Assembly: GCF_031755915.1 (NCBI RefSeq)
Contig: NC_083385.1
Location: 18,311,001-18,375,000, forward strand
From: Ziziphus jujuba
Lineage: Eukaryota; Streptophyta; Magnoliopsida; Rosales; Rhamnaceae
Direction of reading: 5' to 3'
Length of the DNA stretch: 64,000 bases
Positions within the stretch are counted from its first letter, which is position 1. Every line of letters starts with the position of its first letter. Made by a program: the position numbers and the translations under genes. Shown here in pieces: positions 53,346 to 64,000 of the stretch. The notes beneath the pieces were generated by a model that was not told the DNA's origin, ran no database searches, and saw only the letters and a list, made by a program, of their open reading frames with translations.

Positions 53346-54795
53346 TCTCTGTTATTTATTTATTTATTTATTTTTATTACATATTATTTTTTCCGTGTAA
53401 ATTTATTTTATTTTATGTTATTTTTCTTTTTGTGGTTCCTTCTCTTTTGCTATAGGTTTTGTTTTGAGATGGATTATTCTTTTATTGGATTAAAGACGGC
53501 TGAATAACCGAATACAAATATTGACGTACTATACGGATGCGTTCTCTCAAAAGTCAAAGTAAACCATTGTCCTACTTATCTATTTAAAAAAAAAAAAAAA
53601 AAAAAAAGGTGTAAATCATTGTCTACCTTTCAATTGTTTGGAAATTTCAAAACCATGAACTTGGTAAATCAATGTATTAATCTTTCTATGTCTTGGTCCC
53701 CTAGGCCTATGGAATATTTCAAACGAAGTTGATTTCTACTAGCGTCTGTCTTAATAGTATTCAACCATCGAGTTATATCTTAATACGATAACTTTCTTTT
53801 TTTGTTCTGTTTTGTTTTGGTTTTATTTTTTTATTTTTTATTTTTTATTTTTTGTACCAGTGATGTGATACTTAAAACTATCATGCAATATGCACTAAAT
53901 TCTTTCTGCTAAGTAAATATAGAAAAAAAATTTTAACTTAAGTTGCCAAAACTTTTAGTGGTATTTTCGGAAGAAAAACTGGTACTAATCCATGCCATAA
54001 GAAAACAAATTGATCTCCCACTGCTACCCTAGTAGCAAGTTGTGATTTACGGGCAGAATTGACTCTCCCTTTTAGTGAGGGACTCGACTGCATCATAGTG
54101 GACTCAACATGAGCACAATCCGGAGGCCCACATAACTCCTAAGGCCCAACCTAGTTTAAAATGAAAGATGAACTCAAGATTATTATCCTGGTGACCACCA
54201 CAGCCCAAGCAGCCCATCTTAGACCTAAATAAATAGTAATTCCTTTATTTGACACTCTTTTAATTGGATTGAAGTTTCCACAGATGATGCAAAGGTGAGT
54301 CTAAGCTTGATCGTACAAATAATTCTTCATTTTAAATTTGGGCTTGTCTAATTTTTGGTTTTGTTTTTGCTCCTTTTGTCTAAATCACCATCCTGATCGA
54401 AGATAGTCATTCAAGTGCAATGCATTGTATGATTCAATTATTCCCATTCATTCCACAGCATATAATAATCAAAGCAAAGAGACTGATCAAATGCAAAAGA
54501 TTTTACCAATGAACCAGTTGGATTATTATAGCTCTCACATATTCAGATAGACAATCAAAAGCCCACAGTACACAAACAGTGACAAGAAATCAACAGAGGG
54601 GACTTTCGATTAGACGTGTTTGCCATGCAAGAAAAAAAAAAAAAAAAAAAGGCACACTCACACTTAGAGAGACTGAGAGAGCTAAAAACTGGTCCAAATT
54701 TAGCCGAAACAATATGGAAAAAGCACACGAAACAAAATAAGCATCAGAATTCAGAAACAAATCAGCAAAGAGCTTAATGGAGACAGAGAAATCCA
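53346..54795. other. Intergenic region between convergent ascorbate oxidase and FLA genes
   Basis: The genes converge, so this holds both 3' UTRs. A TTTA-repeat run follows the ascorbate oxidase stop (about 53352-53376) and poly-A tracts lie near 53585-53606 and 54631-54650. No further gene. Confidence 0.6.
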
Positions 54796-56145
54796 TTACA
54801 GGCCATGGTGATCTTCCACCTCCACTGCCGGTTTGGCATTAGGAGGCATGGGACAACCACCGCCATGAGACTCAAAAGGCGCACAAGTAATCCCTTCCAG
54901 AGTCCGATCCGGCACCTGATTGTTCACTTCATCCGATCCTCCTCCTCCTCCACCGAGAATCTCATCGTACACAGCAGCAACCGGATGAATATGCGGGAAT
55001 GGCAAGAACACGCTGTGAACCACGATCTTCAGGTTTCGCATCACCTCGGGAACTTTAATCCTCACATAGTTAATCCTTAACGGCGCCGTACTTCCTCCTG
55101 ATCCTCCGGCGGTGGTGATCACCAAAGATTGACCACGATCCAGAGTCGGCAATGACGTCCCTACTGGTAGCTTATCAAGGTCCGCCATGGTCAAGACGTG
55201 GTTCGGCACGATATGGAACCTCACGTTGCTGATGTAGGAGTGCGATCCGGAGAAGATGGAGGCATCATCGAGCGCGAACACCGTCATGTTGTTGAGGCTC
55301 ACGAGCTCGGCGTACTTGACCTTCATGGCGAGGGACAAGATGCTGAAGCCATTGTTTCGGAGACGGAGCATCGCGTCTCTGAGCATCAGGCGCATAATAG
55401 CAGGCTGCGTCGGCGGTTGGATCGGCTCTTGAGCACGATGATCTGGATGGAACGGAAAGGACAGCGAGGTCAGCCTCTCGACTTCGCAAGAGAACGGAGA
55501 GAGAGGAGCGATAAAGCCTTGGAGGCCGTGAACCACCAAGAGGCCATTGTTGAAGAGATCTGGCTGCGTGATCTCCACGCCTCCGATGAAGACCTTGGAG
55601 TCCGAAGCGTTGTAGTTCTTGAACGTCTCGGAGGTGACGGTGATACACCGGCCAGGGCTCAACGTCTCGATCTTCGTACCGAAAGCCAACCTCCGGAGAT
55701 ATTCGATGGTGAAAAGTCCAGGGACTATGTGCTCTCGGAGGAGGTTTGGAACGGAACAAGAGAGGCAAGTCCGGAGCGACGCGTCGGACGGAGCGAAGAG
55801 TGTTGAAGGTCCGTTCCAGGCCGAAACCGACAAGTCGGTGAGAGACGGAGCAGCCGTGGCCAGCTCGTGGAAGCCGAGGTGAGAGAGGATCGGCGGTAGG
55901 AGAGCCGTTTGGGAGAAGAACGAGTGGTCTTGGATCTCATGAGGAGGTGATAATGGCAGTGATGGTGGAGGCGCTGTGATCTTCGAAGAAGTGAAGCTCG
56001 CTTGGACTCCATGAGTGGAAGTCGCTGGGACTCCGTGAGAAGAGCTCGGTTGGGCTCCATGGACAGAGGTCGCGCTCGAGAAGCAGAGCGTAACCAGGAT
56101 CGAGATCATGGAGAGGAGCAAAGCGAATCGCAATGAGGACGCCAT
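54796..56145 (-). CDS. Fasciclin-like arabinogalactan protein, two FAS1 domains (FLA19/20/21-like)
   Basis: A secreted cell-wall glycoprotein of 449 aa in a single exon. The start is the ATG at 56145 (MASSLRFALLLSMISILVTL), which opens a typical signal peptide of ~30 residues. An ATG 52 codons upstream in the same frame would put a Ser/Leu stretch encoded by a (CT)n leader before it and is unlikely to be used. Residues ~30-70 are Ser/Pro/His-rich with HGAQ, HGVP and HGVQ repeats and AP/PP/SP motifs for arabinogalactan modification. FAS1 domain 1 is ~80-213 (STLFAPSDASL, NNGLLVVHGLQGFIA) and domain 2 is ~255-385 (MTVFALDDASIFSG, NLKIVVHSVFLPF). N-glycosylation sites are at NAS (~179) and NMT (~286). 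The C-terminus (VEVEDHHGL) is hydrophilic, so no GPI signal is present, as in the group related to FLA19-21. The 202-aa open frame on the opposite strand is a shadow. The exact FLA subgroup is inferred. Confidence 0.9.
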   Translation of the reverse strand: MASSLRFALLLSMISILVTLCFSSATSVHGAQPSSSHGVPATSTHGVQASFTSSKITAPPPSLPLSPPHEIQDHSFFSQTALLPPILSHLGFHELATAAPSLTDLSVSAWNGPSTLFAPSDASLRTCLSCSVPNLLREHIVPGLFTIEYLRRLAFGTKIETLSPGRCITVTSETFKNYNASDSKVFIGGVEITQPDLFNNGLLVVHGLQGFIAPLSPFSCEVERLTSLSFPFHPDHRAQEPIQPPTQPAIMRLMLRDAMLRLRNNGFSILSLAMKVKYAELVSLNNMTVFALDDASIFSGSHSYISNVRFHIVPNHVLTMADLDKLPVGTSLPTLDRGQSLVITTAGGSGGSTAPLRINYVRIKVPEVMRNLKIVVHSVFLPFPHIHPVAAVYDEILGGGGGGSDEVNNQVPDRTLEGITCAPFESHGGGCPMPPNAKPAVEVEDHHGL

Positions 56146-57057
56146 TAGAGTGCGATGCTGAAGAAGCAAGAGAGAAAGCAAAGCAAGGAGGGTTTTTCTT
56201 GGTAGAGAGAGAGAGAGAGAGAGAGAGAGTCTGAGAAATGACAGAGAAGAGAAAGAGGAGGAGAGGGTTGTATATTTAAGCGCGAATTCTAGAGCGAACA
56301 CGAGCAGTGGGTAGAGTCAGTTAGTAAAATGGTCACGCGGTCACGCGCGGGTTTGGATCGCATGGCATTGGGATTTGGGGTTTTGGTTTGTTAGAGGGTT
56401 AGTCTTGGCGGGAATCTATAATAACGGAATGGACTTGAGAGGTTTTTAAAATCTGATTTTTAAAAAGACGGCGTCCGTGGCAAAGCTCTTTCTTTTCTAG
56501 GATGTAATTTTTGAAAAATTCAATAAAATGACAGTTTTTTTCAGAGTATAAAACAGCAGCCCTTATAAGTATGTTGCTGGACTAACAAATTATAATATAT
56601 ATATATATATATATATGTATATATTTTATGGAATATGAATATGTATTTTATTCTCAAATGTTAGATTTTTTAACGAAGACCTATACTAATGCAAAATGGT
56701 TTAAACGATTTAAATTATTTTTTTATTAAAGATGAGTTTGTATTACTTGTAACATGTTTAATTCCTTCACCAAAATTATTTAATATGACAAAAAAGCTAG
56801 AAGTAACTAATTCATTCCCCTTTCAGCAAAAAAAAAAAACTAATTCATTCCCCAATTTTTTTTTAATTTGTGCTTATTTTTAAATTTCTTTATCTATTGT
56901 ACTTTTACCTTTCTGTTTTCCTTATTAATTGCTTTCTCATTTCTCATTTCGACCTCCTCTATTATCATAGACCGCCAAATTGTTTTACAAAATAAATTTC
57001 ACCAAATAAATAGTATCACAAATTTTTTGAATTTAGTCAATAAAAATTCAGATCATC
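56146..57057. other. FLA 5' region and AT-rich intergenic sequence
   Basis: Next to 56146 is the FLA 5' leader with a (GA)n/(CT)n run (about 56201-56228) and a GC-rich promoter stretch to ~56480. The rest is AT-rich with a (TA)n tract near 56595-56614. No other gene. Confidence 0.55.
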
Positions 57058-57294
57058 AATTCTAATATCATTATTTTGTATTTCGATGACAAAGATTTGT
57101 CGTTATTGTTTTATAGCAATAGACCTGTCCATATAAACCACAATCACCAACTTTTAATGACAAAACTAGGAGTTTAAAACTAATGAAAATATTCGATCAC
57201 TAGTATTTGACCAAAACAAAATATTTTTGTCACTAGTTATGAAACAACGAAATTACTAATAAATGTGTTGCTAAATATAAAATTTGTTGTAATG
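57058..57294. mobile_element. CACTA-like small element (copy 1)
   Basis: The right end reads ttgctaaatataaaatttg then ttgtaatg, the reverse complement of the CACTACAACAAATTTTG-type end of CACTA elements with one change. The left end (about 57058-57095, ttttgtatttcgatgacaaa) resembles its inverted partner but has lost the CACTA. No target duplication could be assigned. Confidence 0.45.
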
Positions 57295-58240
57295 AGGCCC
57301 AAACAAAAAATCTAAGAGAGGGACTAATTTGATAATAAGTTGTAGTGAAGACTAATTTGATAAGTATAGAGTTTGTTTCAAGTTAAATTGCTTCAAGCAA
57401 ATAAGTTCAAAGACATAAATAAATAACATGTGAAAGCTTAATCAGAATTTTTGACATTTTCACAATAAAAAACTCATGTGCCTATAATATTTAAATTAGC
57501 ATATTGTTGTGGAAATATATGCATTTACGATCGCTTTTTTATTTATTTTTTTTCCTCGTGAATTCATTTTTAATCACTTGGATACAAATAAGATATATGC
57601 ATGTATCGTAATTAACTCTATATATAAAACAAAATTAATTGCAAACAATCTAGACCACCTTCTATAATTAAAAAAATATGGCATACAAAAAATAGATAAA
57701 TAAACACATACAGTCTGTTCAGTTTTTATAACTTAACTAACTACATACTTACTATATATCAAAAACCTCATCATTGAAAGCCACAACGACCAACTTAATA
57801 TTTTGTAAAAAAAATATGTGACAAACTAGGAGTTTACCATTAATTAAAAGCCTGAATCACTAATGTTTGACATAAAAAAAAAAAAAAGAAAGAAAGTATT
57901 TTATAGCTTATTATGAATATAAAATGAAATACTGAAATTTTATTTCTAAATGCTTTGTTGCTAAATACAAAATTTGTTGTAGTGGGACCCAACAAAAATT
58001 CTAAGATAGCATCTAATTTGACAGTTACAAACTATAGTTTCAAGTTAAATTACTTCAAATAAAGAATTTGAAGGACATAACCAAGAACAATTGAAAGTTT
58101 AGCAAGAAATTTAGGAAACTTTTCAATAAAAAAAACCATGTGTAGGTAAGATTTAAACTATATCTAGTGTTGTTGGACATGTACATTTATCATCACTTGG
58201 ATACACATAAGATATACGCAAGTACCACGGTTAACAATCA
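57125..58240. repeat. Segmental duplication carrying CACTA-like ends (period ~690 bp)
   Basis: About 57125-57620 and 57775-58240 align in order. Shared blocks are acaaactaggagttt, ttgctaaatacaaaatttg, tctaatttga, agtttcaagttaaatt, atcacttggatacacataag and agatatacgc-type text. The shared part runs beyond the CACTA-like end, so the flank was copied with it. Confidence 0.75.
57770..57984. mobile_element. CACTA-like small element (copy 2)
   Basis: The right end ttgctaaatacaaaatttg then ttgtagtg is an intact CACTA terminus in reverse complement (CACTACAACAAATTTTG). The left part is diverged. It belongs to the ~690-bp duplication, so it is probably a copy rather than an independent insertion. Confidence 0.5.
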
Positions 58241-59600
58241 CAAAGGAGAAAAAAAAAAAAAAAAAAGGTCGATTGCAGTAATACAAAACAATATTGTTGG
58301 TGAGGTAACCCACCTAATGCGTGGTAACCTGGTGGTATATATCCCTCATGCCTTCACTTTTGAGATTGTATGATTTGAATCACATCCCCTCATTTAATTA
58401 ATTCATATTTTCAATTTATTAATTTCACTTTGAAAAAATAAAGTATTAGCCACAACACAACAAAAGAAGTGGCAAAAAGTCTACATAAAAGCCGTTAGTA
58501 GATTGTAGCCAATAACACCATTATTACAAGCATTTAATCATAATTTTAGCAACAAAAATCCATGTTGTTAAAACTAATTTTGTGGCTAAAGCTATTTGTC
58601 ATTGTCAAAAATGCTTTTAGCCACAGTAATTCATAGTGGCTAATTTTTCTTTTCTTTTTTTTTTTTTTTTTTTAATGTTTGCATTCATATAAATTGTTAT
58701 GTTGTTAAATGAGATTAACTCAGTTGGTATACTATTTAACTGTATCTAAAGGATATTAAATTTACAACATTAAAGTGAAGAGAAAATTGTTATAAATGAT
58801 AAAAATTATATAAATTGTTGTGTCGGTGTGTAATTTACTTACGATACCGTTAAACACCCATAAATTAAAATATTTTATTGTTATATTTTAGAAAACTATG
58901 ATCTTTTATTATTGTTTATATTTTCTATATAGACAAACATATATATACTGATTATATTTATTGAATAAATACTGGATGTTCTATTTATTGTTCATTTTGG
59001 TTTATATGGAATTTCTGTGTTTAATTGATTCTTCAACTAAGGAAAATCTGCCAAGCTATTTTACAGAGCTTGACAGCTTTAAATGAGTGGGGTTTGTTTT
59101 TCATTTGTCTTTATTTGGTATCTTAAGCAAGAAGGGTCATAAAATGCCAGTTGATATTTGAATAATGAATGCCCATATAACCTTCAACATATAGGGCATA
59201 TATCTTCAAATTCCAACCATACCCTTGAAAATGAAATTACTAAACTACCACTGAAATGAATAAGTAGCAGAAAGAGTAGGGGGTCCAATTGTCACAGCTC
59301 CCCTGGTCAGTCAAAAGGTCTAGGCAATTGTAAGGCATGGACAGAGGGAGTTATAATGGTTCCATGCACTCTCATTTACTTCACAATATTTTCTAGCTAA
59401 AGTTCACCAAAAAAAATAAAATAAAATAAAAATATCTATCTAAAGGCATTTGTATACATGCAGGGGCCACTTTTTATTTATTTATTTATTTCAGTCTCTT
59501 TTCATAATATAAGGTAGCTAGTCAGAGACAGCCAGAGGTGTTCTCCTTCTCCCTCAATTTGGGCTCTTTCTGAGATATTTGAGAGTGAGAGTGGAGGATT
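58241..59600. other. Intergenic sequence upstream of the MADS-box gene
   Basis: AT-rich. A stretch at about 58444-58650 holds short inverted motifs (ttagccacaa, ttgtggctaa, tagccacagt, agtggctaat), which look like subterminal repeats of another CACTA-type relic. The last ~150 bp before the MADS exon is less AT-rich and should be its leader. Confidence 0.45.
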
Positions 59601-59615
59601 AATTAGGTGTGGGAA

Positions 59616-60346
59616 CTGGGTAGGAGAATAGATATGAAGAAAATTGAAAATACAACAAAATGCCAAGTGACTTTCTCAAAGAGAAGAAGCAGTCTGATAA
59701 AAAAGGCACATGAAATCTCTGTTTTGTGTGACATAGACGTCCTGTTTCTGGCTTTTTCTCCTTCTGGTCGTCTTAGCAAGTTCTGCAGCCGAAACAAGTA
59801 CTCAATCTATTTTCATTTTCTTTTCTGTTTCTTTTTTCTTTTTTCAATTGATCATTTTTTAAAACTTTTTTTTTATTCTTTTTTCCATTCATTGATCAAC
59901 AGGGTTGAAGATGTTCTTGAACGCTATGTTAATCTACCTGCAGACAAAATACATAAGTATATAAACAAAGCTTTTCTGTTTCACCTGCTAACACCTTTTT
60001 TTTTCTTTTTCTTTTTTTTTCTTTCTCTTTTTTGTTTTCTTCTTCTCTGATTTTGTTTTTAAAAACTTGCTGATCGCCTTTTTTTTTTCTTTTTCTTTCC
60101 TTTTTTGGGTCCTTGTCTTTGGGGATGGATATGATATGCTGCTACATATATTAACAATGGTTAAACAGTCACATAAAGAATGTTGAGGTAAATTTCTAAT
60201 TTCACAATTTTAAACCATCATTTAATTTCCTATTTGCATTTTCTTATGGAGTTGATCTTTTATTGCATCAGGAGAAGATGGACAAGTTGAAGATGTTTGC
60301 TCACATTAAGGATGAAGAAATCAAGTTACAAAGTCTCAACAACCAG
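59616..60346 (+). CDS. MIKC*-like MADS-box gene, 5' part only; no ATG at normal start, possibly decaying
   Basis: A DNA-binding MADS domain of the AGL66/AGL104 (MIKC*) kind, which in other plants acts mainly in pollen. Exon 1 (59616-59797) encodes GRRIDMKKIENTTKCQVTFS, KRRSSLIKKAHEISVLCDID and FSPSGRLSKFCSRN. Exon 2 (59903-59956) joins in frame and gives KVEDVLERYVNLPADKIH, the motif that follows the MADS box in MIKC* proteins. Two further exons are possible: 60169-60187 (HIKNVE) and 60272-60346 (EKMDKLKMFAHIKDEEIKLQ...). Oddities: the codon where the family has its initiator ATG is CTG (59616-59618), with an in-frame TAG just upstream at 59604-59606. The first ATG is at 59634 and would drop the Gly-Arg start of the MADS box. 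After LNNQ there is CAGTTTGT instead of a normal CAG-GT donor, followed by a (CT)n(TA)n repeat. No K-box exons were found to the window end. CUG initiation, a longer gene with distant exons, or a pseudogene are all possible. Confidence 0.68.
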
Positions 60347-60350
60347 TTTG

Positions 60351-60402
<52 letters not shown>
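60345..60402. repeat. Compound (CT)n(TA)n microsatellite
   Basis: A CT run passes directly into a TA run next to the last recognisable MADS-gene exon. Confidence 0.88.
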
Positions 60403-62929
60403 CGCATATGATACAATATTATGCTGGCCATTTGGTGTTTGAGGAATATACATATATTTATATATATAATGCCAAAAATACATGTTAAATCAATCTGATG
60501 AAAAATTCGGCAATTAATTAATGTATTATCCCATTTTGTAAAAGGGATGAACATATAATCCTCGATACATAAATTAATAATTACAGGAAATGAGGACAAA
60601 AGCCAAAAAGACGCCATAAAAATGTGACCTAATTTGTGTTAAAAACATAGTTAAGTTCTTAATTGGAAGCATGACTAAGAAGAAAGCACCAAGTCTCTTC
60701 TACCATGTATATAAATATATAAAAATTATTAAAAATAATTAACACATTGTAATTTAAATTAAATTACTATTGCAAACACAATGGAGATAAAAATATACTA
60801 TCAAGTTAAAATTGCTCTCGATCTCAAATTCGAGTTTTAATCGTTGCACTAATGAAAAATAGCTCGAACATTAAACTCAGGCTTTTTTTTTCTTTTTTTT
60901 TTTGGGTTAATGTGGCTGGTTTTATTTAGTAAACATTCAGGAATAACAAAATTAATAGGCTATACACCATTTTATCCATTTCTTTAATTTTTAAATCAAA
61001 ACCTAATATTGAGCTATGATGGGGAACCAAATTATGATACATATATAAAACTATACCACTTTTTATCTTTAGATGTCAAACTTAATTACATATGAATTAG
61101 GCTATATGGAAGTTATAAATTAAGCTGATATACTTATTATTATTAATATTGTTAACAAAATTATTTATATTAATTTGTTGTTTAGGACTAATGATAAAAT
61201 GTATCTTATAAGAAAGTTGAGTTATAAACCTCATAATCTAATATTGACATTATAAGTCAGCACTACTAGGGATAAATCACGATTTTATTGAAAAAGATAT
61301 ATATTCTTTTATGAACTCACAAAGGCTTTATTATATTCCTTTTAGATTTTGTAATATAATTATAGGATTTCCTTGAGTTTATTTAATTGAGTTGTATCTA
61401 TCTTCTAAATTAACCTAAATGGTTGATCTGATAGATTGTTAGACTTAGTTTTGTATTATTATAGCTTTTAAAATAATCAGCTTTAATTATATTATACAAA
61501 AAATCAGCTGTAAAAGAAACCAATTAAGTGTTTGATAAACAAATATTTTAAAATTACTATAACTTTTAAAATCAACAATGGAGTATTTGGTAAATAATAG
61601 TATTTCTTCGTTATAATGGTAGGTTTCGATCAATGCACAAAATGGTCTATCGATCAGTTGGTTTTTTACAAAATAATAATAATAATAATAATAATCAATT
61701 TATTTGGGTGGTTGTTTTTTTTTTTTTTTTTTTTTTTTGTTTTAGTTTGTTCAGTTTCCATCCATTTTCGGTTGAACTTTTGATTTTCCATCGTTTTTTT
61801 GAATTTTTTAATTATTATTTACGTATTTAATATGATGAAACATATTAAATATATAAAAATGTATTAATAAAATCATTTGGTTGCAGTTTTTCAATAACAT
61901 TGATACAAACCACGCCGATCGATCAGGTCGCTTTTAATCTTTTGGTCGGTTTTGGTTTGATATTCAGATTTCAATTTTTCAATTAAAACAAAAACCCCTA
62001 GTTATAATAATATTGTAATATATTTTCTTATTTTTATTAGTATTTGTAATATTATTTAATAACTATTTTACATAATAACTTTTTTAGCAACCATATAAAG
62101 AGGAAAAAAAATATTAAATGTAACAAAGCTCATTTATTATGAAAGTAGAAATTGGGGATAAAAAAACATTAGCCTCATTAATAAGGGCGATAGTTGGTAC
62201 TTTAATGAAAGACAACAAAAAAACTATCTGTTTAGCTATGTCTTCAATTTTTTTATTTTCAAAATATTGTTTTCAAAATATAGAATAAAAATAGCGTTCT
62301 ATTGTTTTATGAAAATAATAAATGTCTGGCCAATTATGTTTGAAAATAATTTTTAAAAACCAAAAACATATTTTTAAGGGTGGTGCATGTGGTTTTAGGT
62401 TGTGTGGGCAAATTGTCATTCTTATTTTCCTTTATCAACGCTTAAATATCAGATGCAGTAAACCAATATATTTTAATTTTTTTAAAAACTATGAAAAACA
62501 TCTTTATTATTTTCTGTTTTTTTTTATTTATTTTCTAAAAATAGTTTTGAAAACTGATAGCCAAATAACATATTTTTATTTTAAAAATAATTTTCTATTT
62601 TCATAAATTAAAAAAAAAATTAAAATAGATGGCCAAACAGGCATATTTTTGCTGCTTCTCAAATCAACTTCTATAGCATCACGATTCATGGATTATTAGA
62701 TTTTTTTTATTTACTAAACACTTAAATTAGCTTTTGATTTTTTCACAATCAGTTTTGAAGCTCCAAAAGCAATCTCAATAAGATCTTAGTATAAAATTAT
62801 CAGACTTAACTTATAAGATATTAATTAGTTACTTATAAGATAGGAGAGTATCCGTGTATACCAATGTTTTTTACAAATATTTTTGAGCAATCATCATTGT
62901 CATTGAAAATGAAATAATCCAACTATGGA
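60403..62929. other. AT-rich sequence 3' of the MADS exons
   Basis: Either a long intron or intergenic sequence. I found no K-box or MIKC* C-terminal coding. It holds an (AAT)n run near 61671-61696 and poly-T tracts. Confidence 0.5.
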
Positions 62930-63425
62930 TAGGGGTGGCAATATATCCTTGTTGCCCCATCCTCACATTGTTCGGCCTTAATGGGATGTGATTTCTCGGT
63001 TAATCGGAGTTACAAGGTGAAGACGAGGCAAATTTTCTTGCCCCCGGTCAGGATCAAGGTGGGGACAAGAAATATAATCTTTGTCTCGAGCCCAACCCAT
63101 ATACATATATATTAATTATTTTTTGAATTTTTTTTATGCATTTTTATTGTAATTTTATTGTTTGTGTTTTTTTCTTTTATGTTTGAACAAAGTTATTAAG
63201 TTTTCAAATATTATTTCAAAAAAAAAAATATATTTTTTTCAAAACTAAACTATATAAAATAATTAAAAGGGAAAACTGGACAGGGAATGGGATCTCCTCC
63301 CTACCTTGCCCTCGTTAAACAAAGAATGAGACAGAGATGGCGATGGAGAATTCTGGTAGGCCAGAGAACAGGAGAGGTTGCCTCGTCCCCACCTCACTTC
63401 ATTGTCATCCTTATTGTGGTTTAAA
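62930..63425. mobile_element. Probable ~490-bp TIR element (GGGGTGGCAAT type)
   Basis: The left end has gataggggtggcaatatatcc. The right end in reverse complement reads aaccacaataaggatgacaa, then tgaagtgaggtgggg. Both sides carry GC-rich blocks (cttgccccc / ctcgtccccacctc) around an AT-rich core, a layout common in plant MITE-like repeats. Borders are approximate and the target duplication is unclear. Confidence 0.4.
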
Positions 63426-64000
63426 CATAGGGAGTTCAAAATCTTATATGTAAAATTGAATTTAACTTCACATATTTCTTTCATAAGCTATTAAATTTTG
63501 CGTCATTTTGATACAAATGATAATTTATCAAATCAAATATATTAATATATATCGAATAGACTCCATACATGAAACGCGAATACATGAATATTGGGTTGTA
63601 CACGGACCACCATAGAGACCACACATAGAATATTAATTGCTAACCAAGTCCTATATATAATTTATTATGAGAAATTGTTCATGCTATCACCTTGAAAATA
63701 TATACTATAACATGATTCAGGACTATTTAATTCCATGATGGTTTACATTTACATGAGTAATATTAATACAAACACTCTATATGTTTATCAAATTTTGGAT
63801 ATAGAATAAATAATTGTATTCTAACATATATCATTTTCTTTTATGAATGATGCGCTTTGTTGCTGTCTTTTTCAAAAATTTCTCCTCATGGATTTATCCC
63901 TCATAGAATCCAAGTAAGTAATTCAATATATTCTTCTTATATTTTTCTTGAAATGGATCACCAAATTTGTATATCAAATTTTATTTACCACATGATGTAA
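63426..64000. other. AT-rich sequence at the right edge
   Basis: No gene or element recognised. Confidence 0.55.

Noticed and set aside
55198..55806. 202-codon frame opposite the FLA gene
   Set aside because: Antisense shadow of a GC-rich coding exon; composition biased and no domain.

Overview
The window is nuclear DNA from a flowering plant, very probably a eudicot. It is strongly AT-rich, dense in (TA)n and poly-A/T runs, and its genes have short exons with GT-AG introns. Several families are plant-specific: a MIKC*-type MADS box, a fasciclin-like arabinogalactan protein, plastid prephenate aminotransferase, NEN-type exonuclease and SULTR sulfate transporter. The species cannot be named from the sequence alone.

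Genes, left to right. The last two exons of a SULTR sulfate transporter enter from the left edge (1-529, +). A NEN4-like DEDDh exonuclease has four exons (14820-15995, -). Plastid bifunctional aspartate/prephenate aminotransferase has ten exons that join in frame to 473 aa (17675-22160, -). An intronless TPR protein is the plant TRAPPC12 homologue (25606-26769, -). A five-exon L-ascorbate oxidase of 578 aa keeps all its copper-ligand motifs (51073-53345, +). A single-exon two-domain fasciclin-like arabinogalactan protein follows (54796-56145, -). Last is the 5' part of a MIKC*-like MADS-box gene with no ATG at the normal start (59616-60346, +). These are independent single genes; nothing suggests a cluster or shared pathway, although the ascorbate oxidase and the FLA protein both act in the cell wall or apoplast.

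The remainder is mobile-element and repeat sequence. The main items are a ~3 kb solo LTR (4512-7492) and a degenerate but structurally complete Ty3/gypsy chromovirus (38377-43886) with two ~525 bp LTRs, PBS, PPT and a CATAT target duplication. Two ~400 bp Tourist-like MITEs carry TAA target duplications (30600-30999, 47297-47697), and the first interrupts an RNase H-like reading frame. There is a foldback MITE (9275-9420), a ~2 kb Mutator-like TIR element (46898-48900), CACTA-like ends near 57.3 and 58.0 kb, and many short tandem duplications.

The most informative large-scale feature is a pair of paralogous non-coding segments, A (32865-35470) and B (45240-50400), on either side of the chromovirus. 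B ends ~0.7 kb before the ascorbate oxidase start codon. Each segment carries insertions that the other lacks, so each acts as the empty site for the other. No previously undescribed gene system could be supported. The points most worth following are the A/B duplication, the MITE-split RNase H frame and the non-AUG MADS gene.
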